From Streptomyces microflavus (GTDB taxonomy: Bacteria; Actinomycetota; Actinomycetes; Streptomycetales; Streptomycetaceae): a stretch of 64,000 nt of DNA. Made by a program: the position numbers and the translations under genes. How positions within the stretch are numbered: position 1 is the first letter of the stretch; the number at the start of each line of letters is the position of its first letter. The stretch lies in assembly GCF_014650075.1 (NCBI RefSeq), contig NZ_BMUG01000002.1, forward strand, positions 434,001 through 498,000, written 5' to 3'. Of the stretch, positions 18,057-27,626 are shown one piece after another. The notes beneath the pieces are model-generated. The model saw only the letters and a program-made list of their open reading frames with translations, was not told the DNA's origin and did not search any database.

Positions 18057-19856
18057 CTACTTGTCGGCGGGCTTCTCCGACGCGCCCGCACCCTTCGCGG
18101 CGACCGGCTTCCGCAGCTGGATGTTCAGCTCGCGCAGCCGGGACTCGTCCAGCTCGGTCGGCGCGCCCATCATCAGGTCCTGGGCGTTGCCGTTGAGCGG
18201 GAAGGCGATCGTCTCGCGGATGTTGGGCTCGTCGGCCAGCAGCATCACGATGCGGTCGACACCCGGGGCGATGCCACCGTGCGGCGGGGCGCCGAGGCGG
18301 AACGCGCGGAGCATGCCCGCGAACTCGTGCTCGACGGTCTCGCGGTCGTAACCGGCGATCTCGAAGGCCTTGAGCATCAGCTCGGGCTCGTGGTTACGGA
18401 TGGCGCCCGAGGACAGCTCGATGCCGTTGCAGACGATGTCGTACTGCCAGGCCAGGATGTCGAGCGGGTCCTTCTCCTCCAGGTCGGCCAGGCCGCCCTG
18501 GGGCATCGAGAAGGGGTTGTGCGAGAAGTCGATCTTCCCGGTCTCCTCGTCCTTCTCGTACATCGGGAAGTCGACGATCCAGCAGAACCGGAAGACGCCC
18601 TCCTCGAAGTGGCCGGCGCGCTTGGCGGCCTCGACCCGGACGACCGACATGATCTTGGAGACCTCGTCGAACTCGCCCGCGCCGAAGAAGACGGCGTGGC
18701 CCGGGACCAGCGAGAGGCGCTCGGTGAGCGTCTTGATGTCGGTCTCGGTGAGGAACTTGGCGATCGGTCCCGCCAGCGTGCCGTCCTCGCCCACACGCAC
18801 CCAGGCCAGGCCCTTGGCGCCGTGCTCGACGGCGTACTCACCGAGGCCGTCGAAGAACTTGCGGGACTGGCCCGCGGTGTCCGGGACGGGCAGCGCACGG
18901 ACGTGCTTGCCGGCGAACGCCTTGAACCCGGAGTCGGCGAAGACGTCCGAGATGTCGACGAGCTCCAGCTTGGCGCGCAGGTCCGGCTTGTCGTTGCCGT
19001 ACTTCAGCATCGACTCGCGGAACGGGATGCGCGGGAACGGCGAGGTAACCTCGCGGCCCTTGCCGAACTCGGTGAAGAGCTCGGTCATCAGCTTCTCGAT
19101 CGGCTGGAAGACGTCCTCCTGCTCGACGAACGACATCTCGACGTCGAGCTGGTAGAACTCGCCCGGCGAACGGTCCGCACGGGCGTCCTCGTCGCGGAAG
19201 CAGGGCGCGATCTGGAAGTAGCGGTCGAAGCCCGAGATCATCAGCAGCTGCTTGAACTGCTGCGGGGCCTGCGGCAGCGCGTAGAACTTGCCGGGGTTCA
19301 GGCGGGACGGGACGACGAAGTCGCGGGCGCCCTCGGGGGAGGTCGCGGTGAGGATCGGGGTCGCCATCTCGTTGAAGCCGAGGGCCACCATCTTGGAGCG
19401 GATGGAGGCGATCACGGCCGAGCGCAGCAGGATGTTGCGGTGCATGCGCTCACGGCGCAGGTCGAGGAAGCGGTACTCCAGGCGCCGCTCCTCGTTGACG
19501 CCGTCCTCGGTGTTGATCGTGAAGGGCAGCGGGCCGGCCTCGCCGAGCACCTCGACCTCGGTGACCTCGATCTCGATCTCACCGGTCGGCAGCTCCGGGT
19601 TGACGTTGTCGGCGCCGCGCGCGGAGACCTTGCCGTCGATCCGGACGACGGTCTCCTTGGTCAGCTTCGCCAGGGCGTCGTTGGCGGGGGTGCCGGGGCG
19701 GGCGACGAGCTGCACCAGACCGTAGTGGTCGCGCAGATCGATGAAGAGGATGCCACCCAGGTCTCGGCGATTGTGCAGCCAGCCGCTCAGCCGGACGTCG
19801 GTGCCGACGTCAGAGGCGCGGAGCTCGCCGCAGGTGTGGGACCTGTACCGATGCAT
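18057..19856 (-). CDS. aspS: Aspartate-tRNA ligase
   Basis: A 599-residue class II synthetase of the bacterial type. The N-terminal OB-fold anticodon domain begins [20 protein letters not shown]. Motif 2 is seen in [19 protein letters not shown] and motif 3 in [14 protein letters not shown], with the bacterial GAD insertion between them. In actinobacteria this enzyme is usually non-discriminating and also charges tRNA-Asn, which GatCAB then amidates; that is family knowledge, not visible here. It ends with a Lys/Ala-rich tail and is followed by an intrinsic terminator fused to parS. Confidence 0.97.
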   Translation of the reverse strand: MHRYRSHTCGELRASDVGTDVRLSGWLHNRRDLGGILFIDLRDHYGLVQLVARPGTPANDALAKLTKETVVRIDGKVSARGADNVNPELPTGEIEIEVTEVEVLGEAGPLPFTINTEDGVNEERRLEYRFLDLRRERMHRNILLRSAVIASIRSKMVALGFNEMATPILTATSPEGARDFVVPSRLNPGKFYALPQAPQQFKQLLMISGFDRYFQIAPCFRDEDARADRSPGEFYQLDVEMSFVEQEDVFQPIEKLMTELFTEFGKGREVTSPFPRIPFRESMLKYGNDKPDLRAKLELVDISDVFADSGFKAFAGKHVRALPVPDTAGQSRKFFDGLGEYAVEHGAKGLAWVRVGEDGTLAGPIAKFLTETDIKTLTERLSLVPGHAVFFGAGEFDEVSKIMSVVRVEAAKRAGHFEEGVFRFCWIVDFPMYEKDEETGKIDFSHNPFSMPQGGLADLEEKDPLDILAWQYDIVCNGIELSSGAIRNHEPELMLKAFEIAGYDRETVEHEFAGMLRAFRLGAPPHGGIAPGVDRIVMLLADEPNIRETIAFPLNGNAQDLMMGAPTELDESRLRELNIQLRKPVAAKGAGASEKPADK

Positions 19857-20019
19857 CGTCGTTCATCCAGTCTTCGCGGTTGGGGGTGGAATGAGCCACC
19901 CCAGGCTACCGCCCGGGGCCGGGCCCCTTCATTTCCCTTTACCGCCCGCTCCCGCCCCGGGCCCGCAGTCGGCGCCCCCTCGGTGGCGTACGGAGAGCAC
20001 ATCTTCCTAAAGTGGGGCA

Positions 20020-22125
20020 ATGCGCACCGAGGAAGTCCTGGCCGCGATCGCGACCGGCCTGTGGCGCTGGGACAACGCAGCCGGCACGGTCACGCTCGAC
20101 GCGGAGGCGGCCCGGCTGCTCGGCCTGCCCGCCGAGCCCGGCAGCTACCGGGAGGCGGCGGTGCGCTCCCGTTTCCACCCGGTCGACTGGAACGAGATCT
20201 ACGGCGTCGTGAACCTGGCCGTCGCCGAGGGCACCCTGGCCGAGGCCCGGCTGCGGATCGTGGACGAGCGGGGAAAGGTGCTGCGTACCGTACGCAGCCG
20301 CTCCAAGCCGGTCGTCGCGACGGACGGGGACCGGGAGAACTACGTGCTCATCGGCACGCTCCAGGAGGTCGCCGAACCGCAGCTGGGGTCGTCCGGCCCC
20401 CACACGCCGATCACGGGGGACTGGCGCAGGTCCCGGGAGGCGTTCCTGCTGGACGCCGGGCGGGCGCTGGCCGAGGCCCGGTCCACGGAGGAGGTGCTGC
20501 GGGTCGCCGCGTCCCTCTCCATGCCCGGCTTCTCCCCGGACGGGCTCGCGGTCTTCGGCTCGGCCGGGGAGCGGCTGACGATCATCGGGCACCACGGGCA
20601 GAGCACGGCCGAAGAGGACCCCTTCACCGACATGCCCCTGGACACCGACTACCCGGCCGCCGAGGTCGTCCGCACCGGCCGCGCGATCTACCTCCCCTCC
20701 CCCGAGGAGTACCGCCGCCGCTACCCCGCCACCTGGCCGCTCGCCCGGCGCTTCGGGCGGCAGTCCTGGGCGTATCTGCCGCTGGTCTCCTCCGGCCGCA
20801 CGATGGGCGCCTGGATGGCCGGGTTCCAGCACCCGGTGGGGTTCTCGCCCGACGAGCGCGCGGTGCTCTCCACGGTCGCCCGGATGCTCGCCCAGGCGCT
20901 GGCCCGGGCCGGGGTCGCGGAGACCGAGCGGGAGCTCTCACTCGGCCTCCAGCGCTCGATGATGCCGACGCTGGGGCCGGACATCCCCGGTATGACGGTC
21001 GCGGCGCGGTACGTACCGACCGGCGGCGGGCTCCAGGTGGGCGGCGACTGGTACGACATGATCCCGCTGCCGAACGGCCGGATCGCCCTGGTCATCGGCG
21101 ACGTCCAGGGCCATGACGTACGGGCCGCCGGGCTGATGGGCCAGCTCCGCATCGCCCTGCGCGCGTACGCCTCCGAGGGGCACCGCCCGGACGCCGTGCT
21201 CTCCCGGGCCTCGCGCTTCCTCTCCGGGCTGACGGACGCGTACGAGGGCGTGGCGGGCGACGACGAGCCCTCGGCGCCGCGCTTCGCGACCTGCCTGTAC
21301 GCGGAGGTGGACCCGGAGACCGGGACGCTGGACATCGCCCGCGCGGGCCATCCCGACCCGGTGGTGGTGAGCGCAGACGGCACCGCGGTCATCCGGCAGA
21401 CGGCGGGCGGGCTGCCGCTCGGGATCGAGACGGACTCCGACTACCCCACCACCCGGGTCGTCCTGGAACCCGCCGAGACGATCATGTTCTGCACGGACGG
21501 CCTCATCGAGACCGGCGGCCACGACATGGCCACCGGCTGGGCCCGGCTGCAGCCGGTCCTGGAGGAGCCCACCGAGGACCTGGAGCAGATGGCCGACGCC
21601 CTGGTCCAGGCCGTGCACGGGCCGACCTCGCACTACACGACCGGGCCGCTCGCGGACCGCCGCGAGGACGACATCGCGGTGCTGGTGCTGCGGCGGGAGA
21701 GAGCGCGGGCGCCGCAGACGCCGATGCGCCGCAGCGTCATGACGATCGCGCAGGCCGAGCCCGAGCGGATCTCGGTGGGCCGGCAGCTCGTCCGGGAGCT
21801 GCTGCACGACTGGAAGGACCCCGAGCAGGTCGACTCGGCGGTCCTGATGGTCTCGGAGATGGCCACCAACGTGCTGGTCCACACGGACGGCGACGCGCTG
21901 ATGGCGGCGGAGGTCTCCGGGGAGCGGGGGGAGCGGCGGCTGCGGGTGGAGGTGGCCGACGCGAGCGACGAGCTGCCGCACAAGCGGCGGCCGGGGGAGA
22001 TGGCTTCCAGCGGGCGGGGGCTGGTGCTGATGGAGATGCTGGCGGATGCGTGGGGGGTGGATCCGCGGGGGGAGGGGAAGTCGATCTGGTTCGAGCTGTA
22101 CGAGGGGGGTGGGGCGGGGGGTTAG
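20020..22125 (+). CDS. PAS-GAF-SpoIIE phosphatase with anti-sigma-type ATPase domain
   Basis: A 701-residue multidomain signalling protein. Residues about 5-125 form a PAS-like domain (GLWRWDNAAGTVTLD) and 145-295 a GAF domain. Residues 310-555 are a PP2C-type SpoIIE phosphatase with metal-binding VIGDVQGHD and CTDGLIETGG, then DDIAVLVL. Residues about 580-700 are a HATPase_c domain of the RsbW type, with N-box SEMATNVLVHT and G-box SGRGLVLME. In Streptomyces such proteins both phosphorylate and dephosphorylate anti-anti-sigma factors. No sigma or anti-anti-sigma gene lies nearby, so its partner is elsewhere. Confidence 0.92.
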   Translation: MRTEEVLAAIATGLWRWDNAAGTVTLDAEAARLLGLPAEPGSYREAAVRSRFHPVDWNEIYGVVNLAVAEGTLAEARLRIVDERGKVLRTVRSRSKPVVATDGDRENYVLIGTLQEVAEPQLGSSGPHTPITGDWRRSREAFLLDAGRALAEARSTEEVLRVAASLSMPGFSPDGLAVFGSAGERLTIIGHHGQSTAEEDPFTDMPLDTDYPAAEVVRTGRAIYLPSPEEYRRRYPATWPLARRFGRQSWAYLPLVSSGRTMGAWMAGFQHPVGFSPDERAVLSTVARMLAQALARAGVAETERELSLGLQRSMMPTLGPDIPGMTVAARYVPTGGGLQVGGDWYDMIPLPNGRIALVIGDVQGHDVRAAGLMGQLRIALRAYASEGHRPDAVLSRASRFLSGLTDAYEGVAGDDEPSAPRFATCLYAEVDPETGTLDIARAGHPDPVVVSADGTAVIRQTAGGLPLGIETDSDYPTTRVVLEPAETIMFCTDGLIETGGHDMATGWARLQPVLEEPTEDLEQMADALVQAVHGPTSHYTTGPLADRREDDIAVLVLRRERARAPQTPMRRSVMTIAQAEPERISVGRQLVRELLHDWKDPEQVDSAVLMVSEMATNVLVHTDGDALMAAEVSGERGERRLRVEVADASDELPHKRRPGEMASSGRGLVLMEMLADAWGVDPRGEGKSIWFELYEGGGAGG

Positions 22126-22182
22126 GCACGGGTGGTGCGGGGGCTCCGGGCGTGCGGGGTCTCCCTCGGGAGGGTTCCGTCC

Positions 22183-23316
22183 TCAAACGCCGGACGGGCT
22201 GGGATTGTCCCCGGACGGGCTGGGGTGGCCGCCGGGTGGGCCGGGATCGCGCCCGGACGGGCCGGCAGCGCCGCCACCCCCGGAGCGGCGGCGTAGTTCG
22301 CCCAGTACACCGAAGGCTGCCGCGCACATCGGGACGGCGAGCAGCATGCCCATCAGGCCGGCGACGCTCGCTCCCGCCGTCAGCGCGATCATGATCATCG
22401 CGGGGTGCATCTGCACCGTACGGCTCTGGATCACCGGCTGGAGCACATGCCCCTCCAGCACCTGGACCGCGAGGACCACCCCCAGCGCCCACAGCGCGAT
22501 CACGAACCCCCGGTCGGCCAGTGCGACCAGGACGGCGACGGCGCCGGAGAGGAAGGCCCCGAGGTACGGGATGTAGGCGCCGACGAAGACCAGCGCGCCC
22601 AGCCCCACCGCCCCCGGCACATCCAGGATCAGCAGGCCCACCGTGATGCACACGGCGTCGATCAGGGCGATGAACGTGGTGCCGCGCATGAAGCCCTCGA
22701 CGGCCTCGAACGCCCGGCGCCCCATCGCCTCCACCAGATCGCCGGTGCCGCGCGGGGCCACCGCGTGCGCGAGGTCCACCGCCCGGTCGGAGTCCCGCAG
22801 GAAGAAGAAGGTCAGCAGGAGAGCCAGCACACTGGTCGCCACCAGCGTGCCGACCAGGCTGATACCGCTGAGCAGGCCCCCCGCGGCGCTCGCGCCGAAC
22901 TTCTCGACCAGGTTCCTGGCGTTGTCGGCGAGGCTGTCGACATCGGTGTTGCCGCCGATGTCGAGGTGGTCGACGACCCACTGCCCGGCGTCCTTCAGGG
23001 AGCGGACGATCTGGTCGCCGGAGTCGACGAGGGCGGTGACCACGATGTACCCGGCCCCGCCCACCACCGCGACGAGCGCCGCACAGGTCAGCCCGGCGGC
23101 CAGCGACCGGTTGAGCCTGCGGGCGATGAGCCAGCGGTGCACGGGGCCCAGCAGCGCGGTGCCGAGGAGGGCGAGCAGCACCGGCGTGACCGCGGTCTTG
23201 AGGGCGACGACCAGCCAGATCGCGACGGCGGCGACCCCCGCCACCAGCAGGACGACGCCGCACCAGGCGGCGGCGCGGCGGGCGCCGTCGGGCAGGAGGG
23301 GCTTGGAAGCAGGCAC
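22183..23316 (-). CDS. AI-2E family transporter (PerM-like permease)
   Basis: A 377-residue membrane protein with about eight helices and the family blocks LLLTFFFLRD, GTTFIALIDAVCITVGLLI and GAYIPYLGAFLSG. The name comes from TqsA, an AI-2 exporter; most actinobacterial members have unknown substrates. The last 25 residues are a Pro/Ser/Gly tail of seven-residue repeats (SGRDPGP, PGGHPSP, SGDNPSP) encoded by a 21-bp DNA repeat. It is convergent with the SpoIIE gene, separated by 57 bases. Confidence 0.9.
   Translation of the reverse strand: MPASKPLLPDGARRAAAWCGVVLLVAGVAAVAIWLVVALKTAVTPVLLALLGTALLGPVHRWLIARRLNRSLAAGLTCAALVAVVGGAGYIVVTALVDSGDQIVRSLKDAGQWVVDHLDIGGNTDVDSLADNARNLVEKFGASAAGGLLSGISLVGTLVATSVLALLLTFFFLRDSDRAVDLAHAVAPRGTGDLVEAMGRRAFEAVEGFMRGTTFIALIDAVCITVGLLILDVPGAVGLGALVFVGAYIPYLGAFLSGAVAVLVALADRGFVIALWALGVVLAVQVLEGHVLQPVIQSRTVQMHPAMIMIALTAGASVAGLMGMLLAVPMCAAAFGVLGELRRRSGGGGAAGPSGRDPGPPGGHPSPSGDNPSPSGV
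22190..22266. repeat. 21-bp tandem repeats (CCGGACGGGCTGGG core) in the permease 3' end
   Basis: Copies begin at 22190, 22211, 22232 and 22253, an exact 21-base period. The first copy is preceded by CCTCAAACGC, a context I recall as recurrent downstream of Streptomyces genes. The array encodes the seven-residue repeats at the C-terminus of the AI-2E transporter. Confidence 0.75.
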
Positions 23317-23404
23317 CCTCCCACCCGATCACGGTGTACGCCGGCGGGCCCGCCCGCCGCCACCGTACGAGTGACGGCCCGTCAGGCATGACGGCCCTCA
23401 CGTG

Positions 23405-24173
23405 TCACATGCCGTGGACCGCCGGGACCGTGCCGAGGCGGCCGGCCTGGAAGTCCTCGAAGGCCTGCTTCAGCTCGGCCTGACTGTTCATCACGAACGG
23501 TCCGTAGTGGGCCATCGGCTCCCGGATCGGACGGCCGCCGAGGAGGACGATCTCCAGGTCCGGGGTGTTCCCGTCCTGCTTCTCGTCCGCGCGGACGGTC
23601 AGCGAACCGCCGCTGCCGAACACCGCGGTCTGCCCGAGGCGGATCGGCCGGCGCTCCTCGCCGACCGTGCCGCGCCCGGCCAGGACGTACGCGAGGCCGT
23701 TGAAGTCCTCGCGCCAGGGCAGGGTCACCTCGGCGCCGGGCCGGACGGTGGCGTGGATCATCGTGATCGGGGTGTGGGTGATGCCGGGACCCTGGTGACC
23801 GTCGAGCTCACCGGCGATGACCCGGAGCAGCGCACCGCCGTCCGGGGAGGCGAGGAGCTGCACCTCGCCGCCGCGGATGTCCTGGTAGCGCGGGTTCATC
23901 ATCTTGTCGGCCTTGGGCAGGTTCACCCAGAGCTGGAGGCCGTGGAAGAGCCCGCCGGACAGCACGAGCGACTCCGGCGGCGCCTCGATGTGCAGCAGCC
24001 CCGACCCGGCGGTCATCCACTGGGTGTCGCCGTTCTCGATGGTGCCGCCGCCACCGTTGGAGTCCTGGTGGATGAAGGTGCCGTCGATCAGGTACGTGAC
24101 CGCGGGCCACGGCGTCACCCGAAGCGGCCACCTTGGGCAGGGTCAACGGGTTTTCGACGGTCACTGCGGGCAT
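23405..24173 (-). pseudogene. Pirin-family gene with internal deletion and frameshift
   Basis: The normal pirin N-terminus (MPAVTVENPLTLPKVAASGD) starts at ATG 24173, but after GDAVARG the frame leads into unrelated sequence. The rest of the protein continues in another frame, from about 24118 (TPWPAVTYLIDGTFIHQDS) to the expected C-terminus. Family members have about 65-70 residues between these points, including the HPHRGFET block that carries two of the iron ligands; they are missing here. The later ligand pair survives in GLLHIEAP. A 237-residue product from an internal GTG could be made but would lack a complete first cupin. An assembly error is possible. Confidence 0.75.
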
Positions 24174-24281
24174 GGGAGCCACCTCCGGGCGAGTCTTCTG
24201 GAATCAATTTAGTTGAATGGTGAACATCCTGCAAGGCGTGCGGCATTCCCGGTGCGCCCCGAGGCGCTCCCGGCAGCGGAA

Positions 24282-24311
24282 AGGGCCCGCGCCGATCCCG
24301 GCGCAGGCCCT
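24282..24311 (-). terminator. Hairpin after the SseB-like gene
   Basis: Arms 24282-24294 and 24299-24311 pair with one mismatch (AGGGCCCGCGCCG with CGGCGCAGGCCCT) around a 4-base loop. On the minus strand the stem is followed by TTT. It lies 46 bases beyond the stop of the minus-strand SseB-like gene. Confidence 0.7.
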
Positions 24312-24357
24312 AGCCAAAAAATACGAAACCGCAGGTCAGCGACCCACCGGCGCGCGA

Positions 24358-24816
24358 CTACCCGTACATGCGGCGCATCGCGAAGTCGACCATCTGCTCG
24401 ACCGCCTTGGCGTCGAAGACCATCCGGTGATCGCCCTCCATGTCCAGGACGAAGCCGTACCCCGTGGGCAGCAGGTCGATCACCTCGGCGCCGGTGATCA
24501 CGAAGTACTTGGACTCCTTGCCCGCGTAGAGCCGCAGCTCCTTGAGCGTGGTGAACATCGGGATCACGGGCTGCTGCGTGTTGTGCAGCGCCAGGAAGCC
24601 GGGGTTGTCACCGCGCGGGCAGTAGACCTTCGACGTGGCGAAGATCTGCTGGAAGTCCTCGGCGGAGAGGGAGCCGGTGGTGAAGGCCCGTACCGCGTCG
24701 GCCAGGGAGGGCGGGGAGGGCTCGGGATACAGCGGCTGCTCGCCGTAGCCGCCACCCATCTGGCCCATCTGACCCATCTGCTGCTGAGCACCAGGGTTCT
24801 GGTCGTAGCCGTACAT
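24358..24816 (-). CDS. SseB-like family protein
   Basis: A 152-residue protein. A Gln/Met/Gly-rich N-terminus (GAQQQMGQMGQMGGGYGEQP) precedes a domain with ADAVRAFTTGSLSAEDFQQIFATSKVY and VITGAEVIDLLPTGYGFVLD, which matches actinobacterial SseB-domain proteins (shown in two parts for length). ATG 24816 is taken because the family begins with MYGYDQ. No clear ribosome-binding site is visible. The molecular function is unknown in Streptomyces. The gene is divergent from the acyl-CoA dehydrogenase gene across a gap of 183 bases. Confidence 0.75.
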   Translation of the reverse strand: MYGYDQNPGAQQQMGQMGQMGGGYGEQPLYPEPSPPSLADAVRAFTTGSLSAEDFQQIFATSKVYCPRGDNPGFLALHNTQQPVIPMFTTLKELRLYAGKESKYFVITGAEVIDLLPTGYGFVLDMEGDHRMVFDAKAVEQMVDFAMRRMYG

Positions 24817-24999
24817 GCTGCAAAGAGTAATCGGACACATCTACGGCTTGAGGGGTTGCGCCTTATTACTGACGGGTAGCATCATCGTAGAGGTCAGCTG
24901 ATACACCCGCGTCTGCCTGTCCCCACGCCTGCCTGTCGCCCGACCCGCATCACTCCCCGGGGCGCTGCGCGCCACTGCTATTGATTACGGAGCCTTCCC

Positions 25000-26826
25000 A
25001 TGGGGCACTACAAGTCGAATCTCCGCGACATCGAGTTCAACCTCTTCGAGGTCCTCGGGCGCGACAAGCTGTACGGCACCGGTCCGTTCGCGGAGATGGA
25101 CGTCGACACCGCGAAGAGCATCCTCGGCGAGGTCGTCCGCCTCGCGGAGAACGAGCTCGCCGACTCCTTCGCCGACGCCGACCGCAACCCGCCGGTCTTC
25201 GACCCGGAGACCAACACCGCGCCGGTCCCGGAGAGCTTCAGGAAGTCGTACCAGTCCTTCATGGACTCGGAGTACTGGCGCCTGGGCCTGCCCGAGGAGA
25301 TCGGTGGCACCACCGCGCCCCGCTCCCTGATCTGGGGCTACGCGGAGCTGCTGCTGGGTGCGAACCCGGCCGTGTGGATGTACTCCTCCGGTCCCGCGTT
25401 CGCGGGCATCCTCTTCGAGGAGGGCACCGAGGAGCAGAAGAAGGTCGCGGAGATCGCCGTCGAGAAGCAGTGGGGCTCGACGATGGTGCTGACCGAGCCG
25501 GACGCCGGCTCCGACGTCGGCGCCGGGCGGACGAAGGCCGTGCAGCAGGAGGACGGCTCCTGGCACATCGAGGGTGTGAAGCGCTTCATCACCTCGGGCG
25601 AGCACGACATGTCCGAGAACATCCTCCACTACGTGCTGGCGCGCCCCGAGGGCGCGGGCCCCGGCACCAAGGGCCTCTCCCTCTTCCTGGTCCCGAAGTA
25701 CCACTTCGACTGGACCACCGGTGAGCTGGGCGAGCGCAACGGCGTGTACGCGACGAACGTCGAGCACAAGATGGGCCTCAAGGCCTCCAACACCTGCGAG
25801 ATGACCTTCGGCGACCGCCACCCCGCCAAGGGCTGGCTGATCGGCGACAAGCACGACGGCATCCGCCAGATGTTCCGCATCATCGAGTTCGCCCGCATGA
25901 TGGTCGGCACGAAGGCCATCGCCACCCTCTCCACGGGCTACCTGAACGCGCTGGAGTACGCCAAGGAGCGCGTCCAGGGCACGGACCTCTCGCAGTTCAT
26001 GGACAAGACGGCGCCCAAGGTCACCATCACGCACCACCCCGACGTGCGCCGCTCGCTCATGACGCAGAAGGCGTACGCCGAGGGCATGCGCTCCCTCGTG
26101 CTGTACACGGCCACCGTCCAGGACGCGATCCAGGAGAAGGAGGCCGCGGGCGAGGACGCCAAGGCGCTCAACGGCCTCAACGACCTCCTGCTGCCGATCG
26201 TGAAGGGGTACGGCTCCGAGAAGTCCTACGAGCAGCTGGCGCAGTCGCTCCAGACGTTCGGCGGCTCCGGGTACCTCCAGGAGTACCCGGTCGAGCAGTA
26301 CATCCGGGACGCCAAGATCGACACCCTCTACGAGGGCACGACGGCCATCCAGGGCCAGGACTTCTTCTTCCGGAAGATCGTCCGCGACCAGGGCGTCTCG
26401 CTCAACACGCTCTCCGAGGAGATCAAGAAGTTCCTCGCGGGCGCCCAGGGCAACGAGGAGCTGGCCCCCGCGCTGGACTCGCTCGCCAAGGCGGCCGTGG
26501 ACCTGGAGGCGATCGTCGGCACGATGATCACCGACCTCACCGCGACCGGCGAGGACGTCAAGAACATCTACAAGGTGGGCCTCAACACCACCCGCCTGCT
26601 GATGGCCTCCGGCGATGTCGTCGTCGGCTACCTGCTCCTCAAGGGCGCGACCGTGGCGGCCGAGAAGCTGCCCTCCGCCTCCGCCAAGGACGTCGCCTTC
26701 TACCAGGGCAAGATCGCCGCCGCGAAGTTCTTCGCCGCGAACATCCTCCCGGGCGTCTCGGCCGAGCGCGCGCTCGCCGAGAACGTCGACAACTCCCTGA
26801 TGGAGCTGGACGAGGCCGCGTTCTAA
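25000..26826 (+). CDS. Acyl-CoA dehydrogenase (long form)
   Basis: A 608-residue FAD-dependent dehydrogenase, longer than the 380-residue short-chain type because of an N-terminal extension and an Acyl-CoA_dh_C helical domain at the end. FAD and substrate blocks are visible in [26 protein letters not shown] and [20 protein letters not shown]; the catalytic-base region is [19 protein letters not shown]. It oxidises acyl-CoA to enoyl-CoA in fatty acid degradation; chain length cannot be inferred. ATG 25000 has GGAG 8 bases upstream. A hairpin terminator follows. Confidence 0.94.
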   Translation: MGHYKSNLRDIEFNLFEVLGRDKLYGTGPFAEMDVDTAKSILGEVVRLAENELADSFADADRNPPVFDPETNTAPVPESFRKSYQSFMDSEYWRLGLPEEIGGTTAPRSLIWGYAELLLGANPAVWMYSSGPAFAGILFEEGTEEQKKVAEIAVEKQWGSTMVLTEPDAGSDVGAGRTKAVQQEDGSWHIEGVKRFITSGEHDMSENILHYVLARPEGAGPGTKGLSLFLVPKYHFDWTTGELGERNGVYATNVEHKMGLKASNTCEMTFGDRHPAKGWLIGDKHDGIRQMFRIIEFARMMVGTKAIATLSTGYLNALEYAKERVQGTDLSQFMDKTAPKVTITHHPDVRRSLMTQKAYAEGMRSLVLYTATVQDAIQEKEAAGEDAKALNGLNDLLLPIVKGYGSEKSYEQLAQSLQTFGGSGYLQEYPVEQYIRDAKIDTLYEGTTAIQGQDFFFRKIVRDQGVSLNTLSEEIKKFLAGAQGNEELAPALDSLAKAAVDLEAIVGTMITDLTATGEDVKNIYKVGLNTTRLLMASGDVVVGYLLLKGATVAAEKLPSASAKDVAFYQGKIAAAKFFAANILPGVSAERALAENVDNSLMELDEAAF

Positions 26827-26853
26827 GGAATCGCTCGTCTGTTTCGTCAACAC

Positions 26854-26888
26854 GCGCCGCCATCCGGAATTCGTTCGGGTGGCGGCGC
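26854..26888 (+). terminator. Hairpin after the acyl-CoA dehydrogenase gene
   Basis: Arms 26854-26866 and 26876-26888 pair over 13 bases with one G-T wobble around GAATTCGTT. It lies 28 bases after the stop. Confidence 0.75.
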
Positions 26889-26947
26889 TGTCGTATCAGC
26901 TGGGTACGCTGAGTGCACGGGCCAGGATCCCTTCCATGGGAGGAACC

Positions 26948-27562
26948 ATGACCGCCGAGGCACAGTCCGAAGCGTCGCAGCAGCGGCGCGCCAACCCCGG
27001 GTGGCCGGTCCCGCCACCGGACGGCTACACCGTGGACGATTTCTTCACGCTTGACGACCTCCCGCCGCACACAGAGCTGATCGACGGGAGCCTGGTTTTC
27101 GTGAGTCCGCAGCGGAAGTTCCACACGCTGGCCATGTATCTGCTGGAGCAGGGGCTGCGACAGCACGTCCCGAACGACCTGCGCGTGCGTCGCGAGATGG
27201 CCGTCGTGCTCGGCAAGCGCAATGCCCCGGAGCCCGACCTCCTCGTGGTGACCGCAGCCGCCGACGGCGACCAGCGCACCACCCGCTACCAGGCCGCCGA
27301 CGTCCTCCTCGCCGTAGAAGTCGTCTCCCCCGACTCCGAGGACCGCGACCGGGACACCAAGCCGCACAAGTACGCGGCGGCGGGCATCAAGCACTTCTGG
27401 CTCGTCGAGATGACCGGCGAGAACGATCGCCCCATGGTCATCACCTACGAGCTCGACCCGGTCAACAAGACCTACGTCTCCACCGGCGTCCACCACGACC
27501 GCCTCAAGCTCTCCGCCCCGTACGACATCGACATCGACCTGGCCGCGATCGACGAGCTGTAG
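26948..27562 (+). CDS. Uma2 family (DUF820) endonuclease-like protein
   Basis: A 204-residue protein with the PD-(D/E)XK fold of Uma2/DUF820. The core is visible as TELIDGSLVFVSP, then APEPDLLVV (Asp) and LAVEVVSPDSEDRDRDTK (Glu-x-Val; Lys in the later helix). These proteins are very abundant in Streptomyces and cyanobacteria, and their biological role is unclear; nuclease activity is inferred from the fold. ATG 26948 is chosen because GAGGAA precedes it and the family begins here. It is transcribed alone. Confidence 0.88.
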   Translation: MTAEAQSEASQQRRANPGWPVPPPDGYTVDDFFTLDDLPPHTELIDGSLVFVSPQRKFHTLAMYLLEQGLRQHVPNDLRVRREMAVVLGKRNAPEPDLLVVTAAADGDQRTTRYQAADVLLAVEVVSPDSEDRDRDTKPHKYAAAGIKHFWLVEMTGENDRPMVITYELDPVNKTYVSTGVHHDRLKLSAPYDIDIDLAAIDEL

Positions 27563-27626
27563 CCCCCGGGGAGCACCGCGACGGTCACCGGATAGCGGAC
27601 GCGGGTCCCTCGATACAGTGAAGACC

